A stretch of 23,099 nt of DNA from a virus. The DNA lies in the IMG/VR virus record IMGVR_UViG_3300049893_003323, positions 1-23,099 of that record; one strand, given 5' to 3'. Within the stretch, counting starts at the first letter, position 1, and each line of letters opens with the position of its first letter. A program made the position numbers and the translations under genes. The notes beneath the pieces were generated by a model. The model saw only the letters and a list, made by a program, of their open reading frames with translations, had not been told where the DNA came from and made no database searches. Positions 1 to 6,283 of the stretch are shown here, piece by piece.

Positions 1-2
1 GT

Positions 3-2153
3 TCAAAGCTCGTTCAGTTCCGCGCGCGTCACGTCAGGGTCCGTCTCCTCGCGGCGCGGTGCGGTGGCGATGTCATCCAGCGTCTCGGCGGTCGCGCGCC
101 CGCGCAGGACGCGCTCGTTCTCCTGATGCGCCGCCAGGCTGCGGCCCGAGAGCAGGTCGCCGTTATGTTCACGCCGTGCGCCGATGTCCTCCGCCGCGGC
201 GATGTGCCGTCCGTTCATGTCCTGGAGTGCGCTGGCGAACCACTCCGCCTTGGCACCCATCGCGCGCCGCACGCCTTCAAGATCGTTGCGGCTCGGGAGC
301 AGATGGCGCGGGCATTCGCCGAGGACGCGGTTCTGCGCGTCGCACACCACGAGCACGGCGGTGTTGAACGGGTTGAGATAGGCGCGGAACCGCTCGCCGT
401 TCGGCAGCCGGTCCCCGGCGTAATCGACCGCGCGAAAATAGATCGCGTCCCCGTCGCCGGTCAGCTCGCGCGCGGTGATCTCGATCAACCCGTTGCGGAC
501 CTGCACGGTGTCCGCGCCGCAGGAACGATAGCAGTGCTCCGGCCCGAGCAGTGCGGGCAGCTCGAACATCTGCAACCGCTTCAATTCGCCCCGGTGCGCC
601 GCGAACACCTCGGCCGGCGACATCCGCCGCGAACTCACCACGATCTCGCCGCGCGAGTTGAGCATCGGCTCGGTGATGAAGTTCAGCTTCTCCCACCCCT
701 CCAGCTCGTGATTGCGCCGCTTGTCGATGGCTTCGAGCATCGCCTCGGCGCGGAAAAAGAATTCACCCCACGGCAGCATCGGCCACTTCACGCGATCTGC
801 GTTCGCGACCGCCAGCGCGCCGCATTCGATGGCCTTCATCAGCGCGCCGCATTCGGCCTCGATCTGGTTCAACTGCTCGGGCGTGCGGTTGCGGTCCAGA
901 CCCACCTGCCCCGGCATCGACGCGAAAGCATTGTCCACCAGGTTGAAGAATCCTTCCACCAGCGCCTTGAAGCGGTAATTGCCCTTGCCGAATCCCGGCC
1001 GCGCCGCCGGCAACTGGCCGATATGTCCGGCCCGTTGAAACTTCCCGCCGCGGTCGATGGTGACGCGCGCGATGTCACTGAGCCGCGTCAGAAATTCCTC
1101 GTCGCGCACCGTCGCGGTGCCGCGTTCCCAGACGAATTTCGTCCCGTCCTTCCGCGTGCCGAACTCGGTCAGGACGTGCAGCACGAACCATTTGAAGTCC
1201 GCCTCCGTGAGCGCCTCCTTCTTTTCGAGCGACGCATCCCAGAGCGTCGGCTTCATCCCGCGCGCGAAACAACTGGCGCTCAACACGTCGATGGCGAAGA
1301 AACCGCGCGGGCGCAGGAACACGCGCTGGCCCGGATAGATCACCTTCACGTTGAACTCGTGATCGTCGAACTCGACGAACTCGCAGAGCTTCAGTCCCAC
1401 GCGGGACGTGAGCACCTTGAGGCCATGCTGGCTCGCCGCCGCGCGCCCGATGCGCGACGCCGCCTTGGCGAAGTTGTCCATCCGCAGGTGCCGGTAAATG
1501 GTGGACTCGTGCCAGCCGGCGGGATGATCCATCAACCGCCCGCCCACTGTGGCCGCCTCCGGCCAGGTGGCATATCCCGGAATCGAATGCACGCGCGTGC
1601 CGGCCTCGATCATGCGCCCGCCCCATTCGATGCGGTTCAGCGTGTGGCGCGTGCGCCAGATGTGCAGGACTTCCTCGATGGCCCGGCGCGTCCCGCGCTG
1701 GTTGTTTTCCGCCAGCGTGCAAACGGCCTGCACGAACTCCGCAGGCAGCCGCGTTTCTTCGCGCCCACGCGGGTCCGGCCACTTCCGTTTGTCCCACGCC
1801 GCTTCCCACGAACCGGTCGCGGCGAACTCGTAATAGCGGTTGCACACCGTGCGCTCGGCCAGATGCCGGCCGGTCTCCGATAGGTAGGCCACGGCGCGGC
1901 GCGTGGCGGCGGTCTTGTTGTCCGATTCGTGGATCATGCGGAACGCCGACAACCAGCGCAGGATGGACCGCTGCGCGTCGTGCGGCAGGCGCTTGAGGAA
2001 GAAGGCCCGGTCGCACTCGGGCACGCCATAGGTCAACACTGGGCGGAGCGGGGCGGCCGTGGCCCCGTCATTACGGCCCATCACGGCCAAGGATTCGGTT
2101 TGCGCAGGTGCGCCGGGCGCACCGTCCAGTGGTGAAATGGCGTCGTAGTTCAT
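3..2153 (-). CDS. Mu A-like DDE transposase (phage transposition protein)
   Basis: A 716-aa protein that should cut and join phage ends during integration and replicative transposition. An N-terminal helical/HTH region (about residues 60-230, with conserved-looking WHESTIYRHLR) precedes an rve/RNase H-fold core. The catalytic triad is readable: first Asp in VEFDDHEF (D263/264), second in VTIDRGGKF (D367), and Glu in ALVEGFFN (E400), which matches MuA's ITIDN and PVERAFG motifs. Residues about 500-610 fit the beta-barrel Mu-transpos_C domain, followed by a charged tail. Length is close to MuA (663 aa). ATG 2153 was chosen because it lies 8 bp after the preceding gene's stop; the open frame extends further upstream but overlaps that gene. 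It is last in the leftward operon, and the stop codon falls at the window edge. Family is confident from the triad and context; end-binding sites are not visible here. Confidence 0.9.
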   Translation of the reverse strand: MNYDAISPLDGAPGAPAQTESLAVMGRNDGATAAPLRPVLTYGVPECDRAFFLKRLPHDAQRSILRWLSAFRMIHESDNKTAATRRAVAYLSETGRHLAERTVCNRYYEFAATGSWEAAWDKRKWPDPRGREETRLPAEFVQAVCTLAENNQRGTRRAIEEVLHIWRTRHTLNRIEWGGRMIEAGTRVHSIPGYATWPEAATVGGRLMDHPAGWHESTIYRHLRMDNFAKAASRIGRAAASQHGLKVLTSRVGLKLCEFVEFDDHEFNVKVIYPGQRVFLRPRGFFAIDVLSASCFARGMKPTLWDASLEKKEALTEADFKWFVLHVLTEFGTRKDGTKFVWERGTATVRDEEFLTRLSDIARVTIDRGGKFQRAGHIGQLPAARPGFGKGNYRFKALVEGFFNLVDNAFASMPGQVGLDRNRTPEQLNQIEAECGALMKAIECGALAVANADRVKWPMLPWGEFFFRAEAMLEAIDKRRNHELEGWEKLNFITEPMLNSRGEIVVSSRRMSPAEVFAAHRGELKRLQMFELPALLGPEHCYRSCGADTVQVRNGLIEITARELTGDGDAIYFRAVDYAGDRLPNGERFRAYLNPFNTAVLVVCDAQNRVLGECPRHLLPSRNDLEGVRRAMGAKAEWFASALQDMNGRHIAAAEDIGARREHNGDLLSGRSLAAHQENERVLRGRATAETLDDIATAPRREETDPDVTRAELNEL

Positions 2154-2161
2154 GAGGTCAA

Positions 2162-2932
2162 TCAGGCGCGGCGTTTGCGAAGGGGGGCCTGCTCGTCGGT
2201 GAATCGTTTCAGCCATTTGGCTTCCTCGACCATCTTCGTCCAGAGCTGGTCGGGCAGCATGGACACATCCCCGGCGGCGGTCTCGCGGAGGAGGAAACTG
2301 GCGTTGACGATCTGCTCGGCCATTTCGATGACCAGTTCCCGGCGGCGCTGCTCCGCGCCATCCGGCGCGCGGTCGGGCCGGACGGTGATCTCCTTCTTGC
2401 ACCCCGAGCACTTGAGTTTCCGGCCGTGCATCCCGAGGTTTTCGGCCGCGCAGTGCGGGCAGTGGAAGGCGTATTTCCGAATTCCGCCCCGGCTCTTTTC
2501 CGCGCCGCCGCCCCAATCAAACGCCATCTGCCGGGCGGACACGCCATCAGCGATGTTGTCGAAGGATTTGCGCGCTTTTGCGGCTAGCGGCGGAAGCTCG
2601 GCGGGGGGGAGGGCAAGCACCGTCCCGATGGGCAAACCGTCAAAAGCGCAACAGTTGCGTATTTGGAGTTTTTGCGCCGCGCCCGCAGCGACCTGCATGT
2701 GGAATTGTGCCGTGCGCACCTTCATCCCGTTCGATTCCAGCCACGCCTCCCACTGCCCGTGCTCCAGCGTCTCTTTCTTCGCGAACAGCATGAATCCGCT
2801 GACCGCGCACGCGCGCCCGGCCACGCGCTCCGCGTTCACCGCCTTGCGATAGGCGTCGAGAATTTCCTCATCCCCCGGCACCACCACCGCCGGCACCTCC
2901 GGCATCACTTCCATTTCCATCGCTCCGTTCAC
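2162..2932 (-). CDS. DUF3102-like phage protein with zinc ribbon
   Basis: A 256-aa early protein of unknown function. The N-terminal half has the pattern I associate with DUF3102 phage proteins: a helix with AGRACAVSGFMLFAKK, then HGQWEAWLESNGMKVRTAQ. The middle has a four-cysteine zinc ribbon (HCPHCAAEN and KLKCSGCKKE, residues about 155-180). The C-terminus is helical and basic, ending RKRRA. The GTG at 2932 is preferred because it overlaps the upstream stop and has AAAGGA about 6 nt before it; ATG 2920 is an in-frame alternative. It sits just upstream of the transposase, so a DNA-binding or accessory role in transposition or early regulation is plausible but inferred. The DUF assignment is by pattern only. 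Confidence 0.72.
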   Translation of the reverse strand: MNGAMEMEVMPEVPAVVVPGDEEILDAYRKAVNAERVAGRACAVSGFMLFAKKETLEHGQWEAWLESNGMKVRTAQFHMQVAAGAAQKLQIRNCCAFDGLPIGTVLALPPAELPPLAAKARKSFDNIADGVSARQMAFDWGGGAEKSRGGIRKYAFHCPHCAAENLGMHGRKLKCSGCKKEITVRPDRAPDGAEQRRRELVIEMAEQIVNASFLLRETAAGDVSMLPDQLWTKMVEEAKWLKRFTDEQAPLRKRRA

Positions 2933-3399
2933 TTGGTTCCTTTCGTTTGTTCGTGCCGCAGGCGCTCGGCCTGCACGTTGATTGATAGCCGTTGCAACTC
3001 GATGGCGTTCGCCACCGCCGCATCGACCAGCGCGTTGAAATCGTCCAGCACCGGCGTTAGTCCGGCGCTGCCCACCCGGTCGATCATTTCGCGAACGGCC
3101 GCGAGCGTCTCCTCGTGCAGCACCCGGTTGGACTCGCGCATGATCTGCATTTCGCGGACGTCGCCGGCCAGGTTGAGCGCGTCGCGCAGCCATTTTTCCG
3201 AACACACCGGGCAGGCCCCGTGCGTGGCCGGCTCGCTGCCCTCGGCCATCACCAGTCCGCACCACGCGCACACGCGGCGGGGTGACACCGCGCCGGGCGA
3301 CGGCGGCGCGATGGATTTGGTTGAAGCCGGCATCTCCGCCCCGGTGGGATTGTCGCCGTGCTGGACGCCGGTCTGGGGTTCGTGCTGAAGAGTGTTCAT
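2929..3399 (-). CDS. Hypothetical early phage protein with CxxC pairs
   Basis: A 156-aa protein that I do not recognise. A Pro/Ser-rich N-terminus (about 1-40) leads into a probable zinc knuckle, CAWCGLVMAEG followed about 20 residues later by CPVCSEKW. The rest (about 70-156) is predicted-looking amphipathic helix with a basic end (HEQTKGTK). The layout suggests a small metal-binding DNA- or protein-interaction module with a helical tail. The ATG overlaps the stop of the upstream DnaA-like gene (ATGA), and its own stop overlaps the GTG of the next gene, so it is a coupled member of the early operon. Confidence 0.7.
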   Translation of the reverse strand: MNTLQHEPQTGVQHGDNPTGAEMPASTKSIAPPSPGAVSPRRVCAWCGLVMAEGSEPATHGACPVCSEKWLRDALNLAGDVREMQIMRESNRVLHEETLAAVREMIDRVGSAGLTPVLDDFNALVDAAVANAIELQRLSINVQAERLRHEQTKGTK

Positions 3400-3854
3400 G
3401 CGGCCTCCTGCTGTTGTTGCTTCAGCGTCGCCGCGATGGCGGCGCGGATGGCGGCGAGGTCTCGCTTGATGTCGGCGTGATTCGTCGCGATGCGGTCATG
3501 CACGCGGCGCACCGCGTTCGTGACCGTGCCGTGGTCGCGGTCAAACACGGCGGCGATGCGCGTGTTCAACAGCGCGTGATCGACGCGCATGAGGAACATC
3601 GCGACGTGGCGCGGCTGCACGACCCACTCGGGGCGTGTGACCCCGGCGAGATCGGAAACCTCAACCTTGTAGTGTTCGGCCACGGCTTCGAGCACGGCCT
3701 TCTCGACCGCGCCCGCGTGGCGAAGTCCGAGCACCACGTCGAGCCGGTCGCGCAGGTGCCGCGCATCCTCGGGCGTGAGGTTCAGCGTCATGCCCGCCAC
3801 GTCCACGTCGATGACTTCGCGGCGGCGCACGTCCGGCAGCTTAATGACACTCAC
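3396..3854 (-). CDS. Stand-alone DnaA domain IV-like DNA-binding protein
   Basis: A 152-aa protein whose middle resembles the DNA-binding domain of the replication initiator DnaA (Bac_DnaA_C). Residues about 66-120 contain DLAGVTRPEWVV, PRHVAMFLMR, then the signature-like FDRDHGTVTNAVRRV, matching DnaA's R-Q-hAMYL and GRDHTTV elements. No Walker A/B or other AAA+ sequence is present and the protein is far too short for full DnaA. It may bind DnaA-box-like sites in the phage or host origin, or act as an early regulator; this is inference. GTG 3854 overlaps the upstream stop, and the gene ends in a Gln-rich tail (KQQQQEAA). The length and position (early operon) argue for a dedicated phage gene rather than a broken dnaA. 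Confidence 0.75.
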   Translation of the reverse strand: MSVIKLPDVRRREVIDVDVAGMTLNLTPEDARHLRDRLDVVLGLRHAGAVEKAVLEAVAEHYKVEVSDLAGVTRPEWVVQPRHVAMFLMRVDHALLNTRIAAVFDRDHGTVTNAVRRVHDRIATNHADIKRDLAAIRAAIAATLKQQQQEAA

Positions 3855-4042
3855 GCCACACCTCCCGCGTGTGTGGTCTTGATCATCCGCGCCTTGATGC
3901 CCGTGGCGTCACAGTCCGGGCAGTCGAACCAGCCGCGGCTGGTCTGGAGTTCGCCGGTTCCGCCGCACTTCGGGCACGGGCCGGCATCGAGTTGGTGACG
4001 CACCGGCGGTGCGTCGTTGGGTTTTGTTGCTGGGTCTTTCAT
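3851..4042 (-). CDS. DnaJ-type zinc-finger mini-protein
   Basis: A 63-aa protein with two CxxCxxTG motifs, CPKCGGTG (about residues 23-30) and CPDCDATG (about 41-48). This spacing matches one half of the DnaJ central zinc-finger, so it should hold a single zinc ion. No J domain is present. Such short proteins are common in phage early regions and usually have no assigned function. The ATG at 4042 has AAAGG about 9 nt upstream; the stop overlaps the GTG of the DnaA-like gene. Confidence 0.7.
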   Translation of the reverse strand: MKDPATKPNDAPPVRHQLDAGPCPKCGGTGELQTSRGWFDCPDCDATGIKARMIKTTHAGGVA

Positions 4043-4054
4043 GGGTGGGGCCTT

Positions 4055-4546
4055 TCAAAGTCTGCGGTCGCGAAGAAATTTCGTGATGCTCTTCCACGTC
4101 ACCAGCGCCGCGCCGTGACGCCCGCGTGAGTAATCGGTGCCGGGCAGCATCGAGAGATCCCCGGCGTCGAGCAGGTAAATGATCATCTCGCTCGAACAGT
4201 TGAGGGCCAGCCGGAGATCAGGCGAAGGGACGAACGGCTTGTCCGCCCGCGTCGGGAACAACGTGGCCTCAATCTCCGGCCAGCCGAAATTCTTCCGCCC
4301 GGCGCGCCCGAGCAGTTGCTCGCGCCGCGCATCCACGCACGGTGCGAACACGCGCACTGCGCGCCGCTCTGCCTCGCTCCGCCCGATGTCGAGGGCGTAT
4401 TCCAGCGTGCCGTCGTCGATGTCCGCCAGCACCTCGTCCTCGGTGTAGGCCAGCGCGGCGCGCACGCCCTCGATGGTCATCATCGGCCGGAATTCCGGCA
4501 CGCGCAGGAGGCGCGGCTGGATCGGTGATGGCGCGAGCGCAGGCAT
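4055..4546 (-). CDS. Putative tandem winged-helix/excisionase-like DNA-binding protein
   Basis: A 163-aa protein with two modules that look alike. Module 1 (about 23-72) is TIEGVRAALAYTEDEVLADI, then DDGTLEYALDIGR; module 2 (about 106-163) is SPDLRLALNCSSEMIIYLL, then DAGDLSMLPGTDYSRGR, ending in an S-I-x-x-FL helix. Each reads as helix-turn-helix, a short Gly-containing turn (DDG, DAG), then a beta-wing, as in MerR/excisionase-type DNA-binding domains. The last helix (WKSITKFLRDRRL) matches the usual SI.xFL end of such domains. It could be an early regulator, an Mor/Xis-like factor or a transposition accessory. Function is inferred; only the second module is a comfortable match. Confidence 0.65.
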   Translation of the reverse strand: MPALAPSPIQPRLLRVPEFRPMMTIEGVRAALAYTEDEVLADIDDGTLEYALDIGRSEAERRAVRVFAPCVDARREQLLGRAGRKNFGWPEIEATLFPTRADKPFVPSPDLRLALNCSSEMIIYLLDAGDLSMLPGTDYSRGRHGAALVTWKSITKFLRDRRL

Positions 4547-4550
4547 GGGA

Positions 4551-4625
4551 TCAGCGGTGGGTGGCCGCGGCCACGATCACGGACATGGTCAGCGCCAGTG
4601 CGAGAAGGAAATACAGTGTGATCAT
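4551..4625 (-). CDS. 24-aa membrane peptide
   Basis: A very short open frame encoding MITLYFLLALALTMSVIV plus a short Ala-rich tail ending in THR. The whole peptide is one hydrophobic segment, consistent with a single membrane helix. Its ATG overlaps the stop of the upstream 76-aa gene as ATGA, and it ends 4 bp before the next start, so it fits the operon exactly. Tiny membrane peptides in this position occur in many phages; no function is assigned. Expression is unproven. Confidence 0.5.
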   Translation of the reverse strand: MITLYFLLALALTMSVIVAAATHR

Positions 4626-4852
4626 GCGGCCCCCTTTGCTTCGCTCATCAGTTCGAGAAATTTTCGCTGCGCTCGCTCGTGCGTCAGCAGTCCCTCGCGC
4701 GACAGCGCGAGCCATTCGCGCCGCTGGCTGTCCTCGGGAAGCACGGCGATCAGCGACTCGATCAACGCGAGCCGCTCGCTCACACCGTCGGGCAGGGATT
4801 GGATCGCCGCGTCCGCGACGCGGTCGTAGTCGGTGGGGGTGGGGTTACGCAC
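4622..4852 (-). CDS. Hypothetical early phage protein, 76 aa
   Basis: A 76-aa, mostly helical, charged protein that I do not recognise. It contains DYDRVADAAIQSL, RLALIESLIAVLPED and QRKFLELMSEA, giving two or three amphipathic helices and no cysteines or membrane segment. The start is GTG 4852, 8 nt inside the upstream HTH gene, with AGGA about 5 nt upstream; it is therefore translationally coupled to that gene. Confidence 0.65.
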   Translation of the reverse strand: MRNPTPTDYDRVADAAIQSLPDGVSERLALIESLIAVLPEDSQRREWLALSREGLLTHERAQRKFLELMSEAKGAA

Positions 4853-5051
4853 AGAGTTCCTTTACGATCAGGTTGTAGGTGGGGCCGAACTGGTCGGGCC
4901 ATCGGACGGCCCGCCAGACGGTCGTGCGCTCGCGGTTGATGGCGCGGGCGAGGCCCGGCACGCCGCGGTGTCCGCGCTGCCAGGCGAGAGATTCCAGGTT
5001 CTCCGTGGTGACCGGATTTTCGCGTTTGACTTTTGGCAACTTCGGGCGCAT
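4845..5051 (-). CDS. Ner/Cro-like HTH regulator, first gene of the leftward early operon
   Basis: A 68-aa basic protein with one probable helix-turn-helix in RGHRGVPGLARAINRERTTV followed by WRAVRWP. Size, basic N-terminus (RPKLPKVKRE) and position as the first early gene divergent from the repressor parallel Ner of Mu and Cro of lambda, which turn down early transcription or the repressor promoter. The ATG at 5051 lies 19 bp downstream of the proposed -10 box. The likely targets are the TTTTAGTTACG repeats directly upstream. Family placement is by architecture and HTH pattern, not by close sequence match. Confidence 0.68.
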   Translation of the reverse strand: MRPKLPKVKRENPVTTENLESLAWQRGHRGVPGLARAINRERTTVWRAVRWPDQFGPTYNLIVKELCA

Positions 5052-5055
5052 ACCG

Positions 5056-5113
5056 TTTTAGTTACGCAACTTTTAGTTACGAACACGGAAGTCGTCAAAC
5101 ATTTTTTAGCAAC
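5056..5113. promoter_or_regulatory. Divergent operator region: repeated TTTTAGTTACG sites
   Basis: Two exact copies of TTTTAGTTACG lie at 5056-5066 and 5071-5081, 15 bp apart. A partial third copy (TTTTAGCAAC) is at 5104-5113. The set fills most of the 76-bp gap between the divergent HTH genes and overlaps the leftward -10 box, as expected of repressor/Ner operators. Which regulator binds is not shown by the sequence. Confidence 0.55.
5070..5098 (-). promoter_or_regulatory. Leftward early promoter (predicted)
   Basis: On the minus strand TTGACG (5098-5093) and TAAAAG (5075-5070) are separated by exactly 17 bp, a good sigma-70-like match. The predicted transcript would start about 12 bp before the Ner/Cro-like ATG, so the leader is very short. 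The -10 box overlaps the second TTTTAGTTACG repeat, so occupancy there would block it. Confidence 0.5.
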
Positions 5114-5127
5114 TCAACAAAGTTTTT

Positions 5128-5520
5128 GTGACCGAGAACAACCGGAAATTTTGCGAGATGGTTGATGCGAGCGGATGGACCCGCTCTGAAGTCGCGCGGC
5201 GGCTGCACAAGTCGCCGGGCGCGATCACGCAGTTTTGTCAGGGCGCGACGCGGCCGAGCGACGCGGTGATGGAATTGTTCCGCATGATTTTGGCTAAAGA
5301 AAATCCCACCGCCGTCGATAAGTCCCCAAAGCCGAGGGAGCGCATGAAAGAACCGTTGGAAGACATGGGCGGGGGCGTCGCCAAGGACGAGATTCCCGAG
5401 TTGAAGCGTAAGCTGGACGAGATTGCCGAGTCAGACGATGACCTGCGCATGATCAAGCAGGTGATTGACTACGCACACGCGCACCGCCGGAAAAAGCGGC
5501 GCGAGAAAAAGGAGCGATGA
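5128..5520 (+). CDS. XRE/Cro-CI family phage repressor
   Basis: A 130-aa protein read divergently from the early operon. The N-terminus carries a clear HTH (about residues 15-50): WTRSEVARRLHKSPGAITQF, then GATRPSD, typical of HTH_XRE. The C-terminal half is charged and helical, ending in a strongly basic run (HRRKKRREKKER). There is no S24/LexA-type protease domain, so RecA-driven self-cleavage is not expected; induction would need another route. GTG 5128 is the likely start because it keeps the full first helix; ATG 5158 is possible but would cut it. No good Shine-Dalgarno precedes GTG. The stop overlaps the next ATG. Confidence 0.75.
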   Translation: MTENNRKFCEMVDASGWTRSEVARRLHKSPGAITQFCQGATRPSDAVMELFRMILAKENPTAVDKSPKPRERMKEPLEDMGGGVAKDEIPELKRKLDEIAESDDDLRMIKQVIDYAHAHRRKKRREKKER

Positions 5521-5942
5521 CGATGAACACGGACGCCTTTTATTTGTGGATGGAAAACGCCGCGCGCGGGCCGGTCACGCGCGCGGAAATCATCGCGCGC
5601 CAGCATGACGGCACGGTGCATCCCGGCACGCTCATCGCCACGCACGCCGCCGGCCCGTGGACGCCGCTGGCGGACTTCTGCCTCACGCCACGCGCCGCGG
5701 AGCGGCGGGACGCGCGCACGCGCGACGACGGCCGCGCGTATCGCACCATCGCGGCGTGGGCGTTCGTGCTGGCGGTGGTGTTCGTGGTCGTGGGCGCGGG
5801 CGCGCTGGTGTTCGACAACCTCCCGCTGCTGTCCGGCTGCGTCTTCTTTTTCTTCGCGCTCCTGCTCGCGGGGTTGATCTGCGAACTGATCGCCGCCGTG
5901 CATACGGCCGCCGACCGGATCGTGAAGGCACTGCATGAGTGA
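5517..5942 (+). CDS. GYF_2-domain (DUF4339) two-TM membrane protein
   Basis: A 141-aa protein. Residues about 7-54 match a GYF_2 domain: FYLWMENAARGPVTRAEI, then a Thr-Leu-hydrophobic strand and the ending GPWTPLADF. A basic linker leads to two membrane helices (about 78-98 and 103-124). GYF_2 domains are thought to bind proline-rich peptides, so this may be a membrane anchor with a cytoplasmic interaction domain. It is coupled to the repressor (ATGA); ATG 5523 has better spacing to the GGAG at 5511-5514 and may be used. Being co-transcribed with the repressor suggests expression in the lysogen, for example in superinfection exclusion, but that is inference. Confidence 0.72.
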   Translation: MTMNTDAFYLWMENAARGPVTRAEIIARQHDGTVHPGTLIATHAAGPWTPLADFCLTPRAAERRDARTRDDGRAYRTIAAWAFVLAVVFVVVGAGALVFDNLPLLSGCVFFFFALLLAGLICELIAAVHTAADRIVKALHE

Positions 5943-6084
5943 CCTGCTCCCCGCGTGGCTGGCCTGGCCGCTCGTCGCCATCGGCGTCATCGCCGGCTGG
6001 GTCGTGATCTTGATGGCGCGCGACGCCCTCTTCGGCCCGCGCCGCCGCGGCCCGCGCGACAACTACCACCGGCCGAGGCGTTGA
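5935..6084 (+). CDS. 49-aa single-TM membrane protein
   Basis: A 49-aa protein with one strong membrane helix (LAWPLVAIGVIAGWVVILMA) and a very basic tail (GPRRRGPRDNYHRPRR), predicting a cytoplasmic C-terminus. Its ATG overlaps the end of the GYF_2 gene by 8 nt, so the two are coupled and may work together in the membrane. The last base of its stop codon is the first base of a 44-bp palindromic repeat. Function unknown. Confidence 0.62.
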   Translation: MSDLLPAWLAWPLVAIGVIAGWVVILMARDALFGPRRRGPRDNYHRPRR

Positions 6085-6127
6085 CGCGAATTTCGCGAAT
6101 TCGCGCGAATTCGCAAAATTCGCGTAA
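6084..6127. repeat. Palindromic repeat element, copy 1 (44 bp)
   Basis: A 44-bp imperfect palindrome built from GCGAATT/AATTCGC units, starting ACGCGAATTT and ending ATTCGCGTAA. It matches the element at 22531-22574 at 41 of 44 positions, while the flanks of the two copies are unrelated. It would fold into a long hairpin in DNA or RNA. It is much more AT-rich than its surroundings. It may be a REP-like or MITE-like element; no protein of its own is evident. Confidence 0.75.
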
Positions 6128-6183
6128 GCCCTCCCCGGTTTTCGCTTGAGTCCGCGCGCGCTCGGCTGTAGAAGGTTCCCCGC

Positions 6184-6220
6184 AGGCCCCACCGCGCGAG
6201 CGGTCGGGGCCTTTTCATTT
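6184..6220 (+). terminator. Rho-independent terminator
   Basis: AGGCCCC-ACCGC pairs with GCGGT-C-GGGGCCT across a GCGA tetraloop, with one bulged C, and is followed by TTTTCATTT. This is a strong stem with a T-rich tail. It would end the repressor/GYF_2/small membrane protein transcript before the late genes. Confidence 0.7.
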
Positions 6221-6283
6221 CCCACACCGGTTTCCCGCCCGCCGGAATTACGCGCGCGCGAAATCATGTTGTGATGCGCGCCG

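Noticed and set aside
126-1883. Long plus-strand open frame (585 codons) opposite the transposase
   Set aside because: It is the antisense shadow of the high-GC transposase gene; its product is Arg/His/Ala-rich with no domain pattern, while the minus strand shows the DDE triad.
3851-4042. Truncated dnaJ gene
   Set aside because: Only one zinc-binding half is present with good start, coupling and no J-domain remains; better read as a phage mini-protein.
3-5051. Absence of MuB as a biological feature
   Set aside because: The transposase stop is at the window edge, and MuB normally lies directly downstream, so its absence here says nothing.
6084-6127. CRISPR repeat or simple terminator
   Set aside because: Only single copies far apart with no spacers, and no T tract after the palindrome; a separate true terminator follows at 6184-6220.
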